Part shown: one piece after another, positions 60,354-64,000 of the stretch
Layout: every line of letters begins with the position of its first letter
Numbering within the stretch: position 1 is the first letter of the stretch
Translations under genes and position numbers: made by a program
Source: Kutzneria viridogrisea
GTDB lineage: Bacteria > Actinomycetota > Actinomycetes > Mycobacteriales > Pseudonocardiaceae
Direction: 5' to 3'
Assembly: GCA_014138725.1 (NCBI GenBank)
Contig: JACJID010000005.1
Coordinates: 682,001 to 746,000 of the forward strand
Length of the DNA: 64,000 nucleotides
Notes under the pieces: generated by a model
The model's input: the letters and a program-made list of their open reading frames with translations, nothing else
Told to the model about the DNA's origin: nothing
Database searches by the model: none

Positions 60354-61490
60354 GTGAAGATGAAGCGGCACGGCGCTGCGCTCGGCATCGTGGCGGCAGG
60401 TGCTCTCCTGCTCACCGCCTGCGGTAGCGACAACAACACCCAGTCAGGCGGTTCCACGGGCGGCTCGACGACCACGGCCGCGGGCGCCAAGCCGGACTGC
60501 GGCGGCAAGAAGTCGCTGAAGTCCAGCGGCTCCACCGCCCAGGCCAACGCGATGAGCCGCTTCGTCTCGAAGTACAACGCCGAGTGCGACGGCTACAACC
60601 TGGACTACACCGGCAACGGCTCCGGCGCGGGCATCAACGAGTTCCTCGCCAAGCAGACCGACTTCGCCGGTTCCGACTCGGCCCTGTCGGCCAGCAAGGG
60701 CGAGGTCGACAAGGCCAAGACCCGCTGCGACGGCAACCCGGCCTGGAACCTGCCCACGGTGTTCGGCCCCATCGCCATCACCTACAACATCCCCGGCGTC
60801 AGCGAGCTGGCCCTGGACGGCCCGACCCTGGCCAAGATCTTCAGCGGCCAGATCACCAACTGGAACGACGCCGCGATCAAGAAGCTGAACCCCAGCGCCT
60901 CGCTGCCGGACCTGAAGATCGCCGTGGTCTACCGCTCCGACGAGTCGGGCACCACGGACAACTTCCAGCAGTACCTGACCGCGGCCGGCGGCGGCGCGTG
61001 GACCAAGGGTGCTGGCAAGGTCTTCGCCGGTGGCGTGGGTTCCGGTGGCAGCAAGAACGACGGCGTGGCCACCATCCTCAAGCAGACCTCGGGCGGCATC
61101 GCCTACGTCGAGTGGTCCTTCGCACTCAACTCGAAGCTGGCCACCGCGAGCATCGCCACCACCGAGGGCGGCACCCCGGTGAAGGTCAGCGCGGAGACCG
61201 TGGGCAAGGCCATCGACGCGGCCAAGTTCAAGAACGAGTCCGGCAACGACCTGGCCCTGGACCTGAGCTCCATCCACGGCTCCAAGGTCGCCGGCGCCTA
61301 CCCGATCGTGCTGGCCACCTACGAGGTCGTCTGCTCCAAGTACAGCGACGCCGACACCGGCAAGGCCGTCAAGGCGTTCCTGACGGTGGCGATCAACGAC
61401 GGGCAGACCGGCCTGGACGCCAACGGCTACGTGCCGCTGCCCAGCAAGCTGAAGGACAAGCTGTCGGCTGCGGTCAAGGCCATCAGCTGA
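60354..61490 (+). CDS. pstS: Phosphate-binding lipoprotein PstS
   Basis: 378 residues from GTG 60354 with GGAGG 5 nt upstream (ATG 60360 is also in frame). The lipobox LLTACGS sets the lipidated Cys, followed by a Ser/Gly/Thr-rich linker. Phosphate-contact segments are KSSGSTAQANAMSRF, DFAGSDSALS and YRSDESGTTDNFQQYL. It captures extracellular phosphate for PstCA. Preceded by a PHO-box-like repeat; followed by a 171-bp gap with a strong hairpin before pstC, which may keep pstS mRNA higher. Confidence 0.96.
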   Translation: MKMKRHGAALGIVAAGALLLTACGSDNNTQSGGSTGGSTTTAAGAKPDCGGKKSLKSSGSTAQANAMSRFVSKYNAECDGYNLDYTGNGSGAGINEFLAKQTDFAGSDSALSASKGEVDKAKTRCDGNPAWNLPTVFGPIAITYNIPGVSELALDGPTLAKIFSGQITNWNDAAIKKLNPSASLPDLKIAVVYRSDESGTTDNFQQYLTAAGGGAWTKGAGKVFAGGVGSGGSKNDGVATILKQTSGGIAYVEWSFALNSKLATASIATTEGGTPVKVSAETVGKAIDAAKFKNESGNDLALDLSSIHGSKVAGAYPIVLATYEVVCSKYSDADTGKAVKAFLTVAINDGQTGLDANGYVPLPSKLKDKLSAAVKAIS

Positions 61491-61503
61491 CCCGCTGACA
61501 CCG

Positions 61504-61590
61504 ATGAGCGAGCTTGCGAGCGAATCAATGGGCACAGTGACAGTGCCCGCGCGAAGCGCTGCGCCGAGCGTCAGCGAGGCGCGGCGTTGA
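61504..61590 (+). repeat. Candidate dispersed repeat with SELASES coding frame
   Basis: The segment starts atgagcgagcttgcgagcga and reads [20 protein letters not shown] and on to a stop at 61588-61590. It is dense in short hairpins (gggcac...gtgccc). From memory, similar gagcgagcttgcgagcgaa blocks are scattered in intergenic DNA of related actinomycetes and are often mis-called as protein starts. Only one copy is in this window, so repeat status is unproven. Confidence 0.4.
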
Positions 61591-61615
61591 GCGACGACCC
61601 TCGAGCGACGGCGAC

Positions 61616-61654
61616 CCGCCCTGCTCGTCCAGGTTTCCTGGACGAGCAGGGCGG
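61616..61654 (+). terminator. Perfect 18-bp hairpin between pstS and pstC
   Basis: Arms ccgccctgctcgtccagg (61616-61633) and its exact complement (61637-61654) with a TTT loop. There is no T-tract after it. It lies inside the pst operon; its 3' arm contains the only AGGGCGG-like ribosome-binding sequence before pstC. It may stabilise the pstS message, attenuate readthrough or limit pstC translation. Confidence 0.75.
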
Positions 61655-61661
61655 TAGCCGC

Positions 61662-62636
61662 ATGATTGGTGCCATGACCGAGGACAGTGGTCAATCGGGA
61701 GGCCGGGCGGGCGTTCGCCGCCCCGGTGACTCCATCTTCCGCGCGCTCACCACGGGATCCGGCCTCGCGATCGTCATCGCGATCGGCCTGATCGGGATCT
61801 TCCTGCTGATCAAGGCAGTGCCTTCGCTCGTTGCCGACAAGGCCAACTTCCTGTTCAGCCCCGACTTCATCACCACCGACCCGACCAACCTGAAGTTCGG
61901 CATCCGCGACCTGTTCGTGGTCACCGTGCTCAGCTCCCTGGTGGCGCTGGTCATCGCCATGCCCATCGCCCTGGGTATCGCCCTGTTCCTGACCCATTAC
62001 GCCCCTGCTCGCCTGAGCAGACCCTTCGCCTACATCGTCGACCTGCTCGCGGCGGTGCCCTCCATCGTGTTCGGCCTCTGGGGCGCCCAGGTGCTCGGCC
62101 CGACACTGGAACCCTTCGAGACCTGGCTGAACAAGGTCTTCGGCTGGTTCCCGCTGTTCGCCAACGGCAACATCCCGCTCGCCGGTGCGGGCACGATCTT
62201 CACCGTCGGCGTGGTGCTGGCCGTCATGCTGCTGCCGATCATCACCTCGGTCACCAGGGAGGTGTTCCGGCAGACCCCGGTCATGCAGATCGAGGGTGCG
62301 CTGGCCCTGGGCGCCACCAAGTGGGAGATGCTCCGCACCACCGTGCTGCCCTTCGGCCGCAGCGGCTACATCGCGGCCTCGATGCTCGGCCTTGGCCGCG
62401 CGCTCGGTGAGACCGTGGCCGTGCTGATCATCCTGCACGCCTCCCCCAAGCCGTCCGGGTTCAGCCTGTTCGACGGCGGCTACACGTTCGCCTCCAAGAT
62501 CGCCTCGGCGGCCTCGGAGTTCAGCCAGCCGCTGCCGACCGGTGCCTACATCGCCGCCGGCCTCGTGCTGTTCGTGCTGACGTTCATCGTCAACGCGGCC
62601 GCCCGCTCGGTGGCAGGCGGGAAGGTGCACAAGTGA
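61662..62636 (+). CDS. pstC: Phosphate ABC transporter permease PstC
   Basis: 324 residues from ATG 61662, or 320 from ATG 61674; a TTG at 61587 would run through the hairpin and is rejected. Six transmembrane helices after a hydrophilic head. [14 protein letters not shown] and the cytoplasmic EAA-type loop [25 protein letters not shown] are typical of PstC. It forms the inner-membrane channel with PstA. The stop overlaps the pstA GTG (GTGA). Confidence 0.94.
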   Translation: MIGAMTEDSGQSGGRAGVRRPGDSIFRALTTGSGLAIVIAIGLIGIFLLIKAVPSLVADKANFLFSPDFITTDPTNLKFGIRDLFVVTVLSSLVALVIAMPIALGIALFLTHYAPARLSRPFAYIVDLLAAVPSIVFGLWGAQVLGPTLEPFETWLNKVFGWFPLFANGNIPLAGAGTIFTVGVVLAVMLLPIITSVTREVFRQTPVMQIEGALALGATKWEMLRTTVLPFGRSGYIAASMLGLGRALGETVAVLIILHASPKPSGFSLFDGGYTFASKIASAASEFSQPLPTGAYIAAGLVLFVLTFIVNAAARSVAGGKVHK

Positions 62637-63544
62637 CCACCACCGAGTCCACGCTGGACCGGCCGGCCAGCCCGCCGGCCTTCCAGCCCGTCAGCGGGGC
62701 CCGCAAGACCAAGAACCTGGTGGCGACCGTCCTGGTCGGCCTGGCCTTCCTGGTCGCGGTCGTGCCGCTGGTGTGGCTGCTGATCACGGTTGTCGCCAAG
62801 GGCTTCACGGCGCTGCTCAGCGCCGACTGGTGGACCCACTCGCTCAAGGGCGTGCTGCCCGAGGAGTTCACCGGCGGCGTCTACCACGCGATCATCGGCA
62901 CCCTGTTGCAGACGCTGGTCTGCGCGCTCATCGCGGTGCCGGTGGGCGTGCTCGCCGCGATCTACCTGGTCGAGTACGGCCGCGGCAGGCTGGCCCGGAC
63001 GACCACGTTCATGGTGGACATCCTCTCCGGTGTGCCCTCGATCGTGGCCGCGCTGTTCGTGTTCGCGCTGTGGATCGGCACCTTCGGCCTCGGCCAGAGC
63101 GCGTTCGCCGTGTCACTGTCCCTGGTGCTGCTGATGCTGCCGGTCGTGGTCCGCTCCACCGAGGAGATGCTGCGCCTGGTGCCCCAGGAGCTGCGCGAGG
63201 CCAGCTACGCGCTGGGTGTGCCCAAGTGGAAGACCATCGTCAAGATCGTGCTGCCGACCGCGCTGTCCGGCGTGGTCACCGGCGTGATGCTGGCGATGGC
63301 CCGCGTGATGGGTGAGACGGCCCCGGTGCTGGTGCTGGTCGGCTACTCGAAGTCGATCAACTTCAACATCTTCGACGGCAACATGACCTCGCTGCCGCTG
63401 TTGATCTACACCGAGCTGACCAACCCGCTGCCCGCAGGTCAGCTGCGGGTCTGGGGCGCCGCGCTGACCCTGATCATCCTGATCATGCTGTTCAACCTCG
63501 TGGCCACCGTCGTTTCGCGGTTCTCGGCCATCAAGACGAAGTGA
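62633..63544 (+). CDS. pstA: Phosphate ABC transporter permease PstA
   Basis: 303 residues from GTG 62633. Six transmembrane helices. The region [19 protein letters not shown] and the EAA-type loop [25 protein letters not shown] followed by [20 protein letters not shown] are PstA hallmarks. Translationally coupled to pstC; pstB starts 10 bp after its stop. Confidence 0.95.
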   Translation: MTTTESTLDRPASPPAFQPVSGARKTKNLVATVLVGLAFLVAVVPLVWLLITVVAKGFTALLSADWWTHSLKGVLPEEFTGGVYHAIIGTLLQTLVCALIAVPVGVLAAIYLVEYGRGRLARTTTFMVDILSGVPSIVAALFVFALWIGTFGLGQSAFAVSLSLVLLMLPVVVRSTEEMLRLVPQELREASYALGVPKWKTIVKIVLPTALSGVVTGVMLAMARVMGETAPVLVLVGYSKSINFNIFDGNMTSLPLLIYTELTNPLPAGQLRVWGAALTLIILIMLFNLVATVVSRFSAIKTK

Positions 63545-63553
63545 GCTAACGCC

Positions 63554-64000
63554 ATGGCCAAGCGCATCGACGTCAAGGACCTCAACATCTTCTACGGCAA
63601 GTTCCACGCCGTGGACGGGGTCACGCTGGCGGTGCCGCCGCGCAGCGTGACCGCCTTCATCGGACCGTCGGGTTGCGGCAAGTCCACCGTGCTGCGCTCG
63701 CTCAACCGCATGCACGAGGTGACCCCCGGCGCCCGCGTCGAGGGCAAGGTGCTGCTCGACGGCGAGGACATCTACGCCTCCTCCGTGGACCCGGTGGAGG
63801 TCCGCAGGACCATCGGCATGGTGTTCCAGCGGCCCAACCCGTTCCCCACGATGTCCATCCGGGACAACGTGGTCGCCGGGCTGAAGCTGGCCGGGGTGAG
63901 CAACCGCAAGCAGCTCAACGAGGTGGCCGAGCGCTCGCTGCGCGGGGCCAACCTGTGGGCCGAGGTCAAGGACCGCCTCGACAAGCCCGGCGGCAGCCTC
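63554..64000 (+). CDS. pstB: Phosphate ABC transporter ATP-binding protein PstB (3' truncated by window edge)
   Basis: The first 149 codons from ATG 63554 are present; the frame is still open at the window end. It begins [20 protein letters not shown], has Walker [19 protein letters not shown], and the Q-loop [19 protein letters not shown] typical of PstB. The signature, Walker B and switch regions lie outside the window. Couples ATP hydrolysis to phosphate import. Confidence 0.95.
   Translation, partial: MAKRIDVKDLNIFYGKFHAVDGVTLAVPPRSVTAFIGPSGCGKSTVLRSLNRMHEVTPGARVEGKVLLDGEDIYASSVDPVEVRRTIGMVFQRPNPFPTMSIRDNVVAGLKLAGVSNRKQLNEVAERSLRGANLWAEVKDRLDKPGGSL

Noticed and set aside
60444-62630. 728-codon minus-strand frame opposite pstS and pstC
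   Set aside because: Shadow frame; pstS and pstC are certain on the plus strand.

Overview
The window is about 64 kb of very GC-rich actinobacterial DNA with strong third-position GC bias, many GTG starts and many 4-base ATGA/GTGA overlaps. A mycothiol synthase gene, a GlnR-type regulator, an LmeA-like (DUF2993) protein and a B. subtilis-type split FGAM synthetase (PurS/PurQ/PurL) fit Actinomycetes. Dispersed perfect 53-bp palindromes, PF04672-type methyltransferases and secreted chitin/chitosan-active enzymes suggest the order Pseudonocardiales (e.g. a Pseudonocardiaceae genus). That placement is inference; no rRNA gene is present.

The backbone follows, from memory, the Mycobacterium tuberculosis order Rv0777-Rv0820: purB (cut at the left edge), purC, purS-purQ-purL, a sterol-carrier-like gene, purF, purM, a DUF3073 gene, a YgfZ-like gene, pabC, a nitrobindin-like FABP gene, an SseC-like DUF1416 gene, a CysA2-type sulfurtransferase, a thioredoxin, an lmeA-like gene, glnR, mshD and pstSCAB (pstB cut at the right edge). 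Almost complete de novo purine synthesis is spread over the first 30 kb.

Accessory blocks interrupt this backbone. (1) 1.3-3.6 kb: a minus-strand cluster that looks like a duplicated two-gene unit of small membrane proteins. (2) 10.5-26.1 kb: two GH25 muramidases, an aldo-keto reductase with a divergent LysR regulator, a pentapeptide membrane protein, two SAM-dependent methyltransferases coupled to a PAS-GGDEF-EAL protein, a long repeat array, a GH15 trehalase-like enzyme coupled to a glucose dehydrogenase, a type VII secretion-associated protein and a secreted GH2 exo-beta-glucosaminidase. (3) 31.1-43.0 kb: a complete myo-inositol import and catabolism island (LacI regulator and mmsA leftward; iolG, TIM-barrel gene, ABC transporter, iolC, aldolase, iolB, iolD rightward) controlled from a divergent promoter with two LacI-type operators. 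(4) 49.8-54.0 kb: a modular GH18 chitinase with DasR-like sites, and 5-oxoprolinase subunits pxpBC.

The most notable regulatory signal is a 24-codon cysteine-containing leader ORF just upstream of a sulfur-gene cluster (DUF4395, sulfurtransferase, DUF1416), with the geometry of a leaderless cysteine-responsive attenuator. Others are an RsiG-like anti-sigma factor carrying intact c-di-GMP-binding motifs in the same window as a GGDEF-EAL enzyme, a PHO-box-like repeat before pstS, an 18-bp perfect hairpin between pstS and pstC, and repeated -10/leaderless start geometry at several genes. No tRNA, rRNA, CRISPR array, prophage or insertion sequence was seen.
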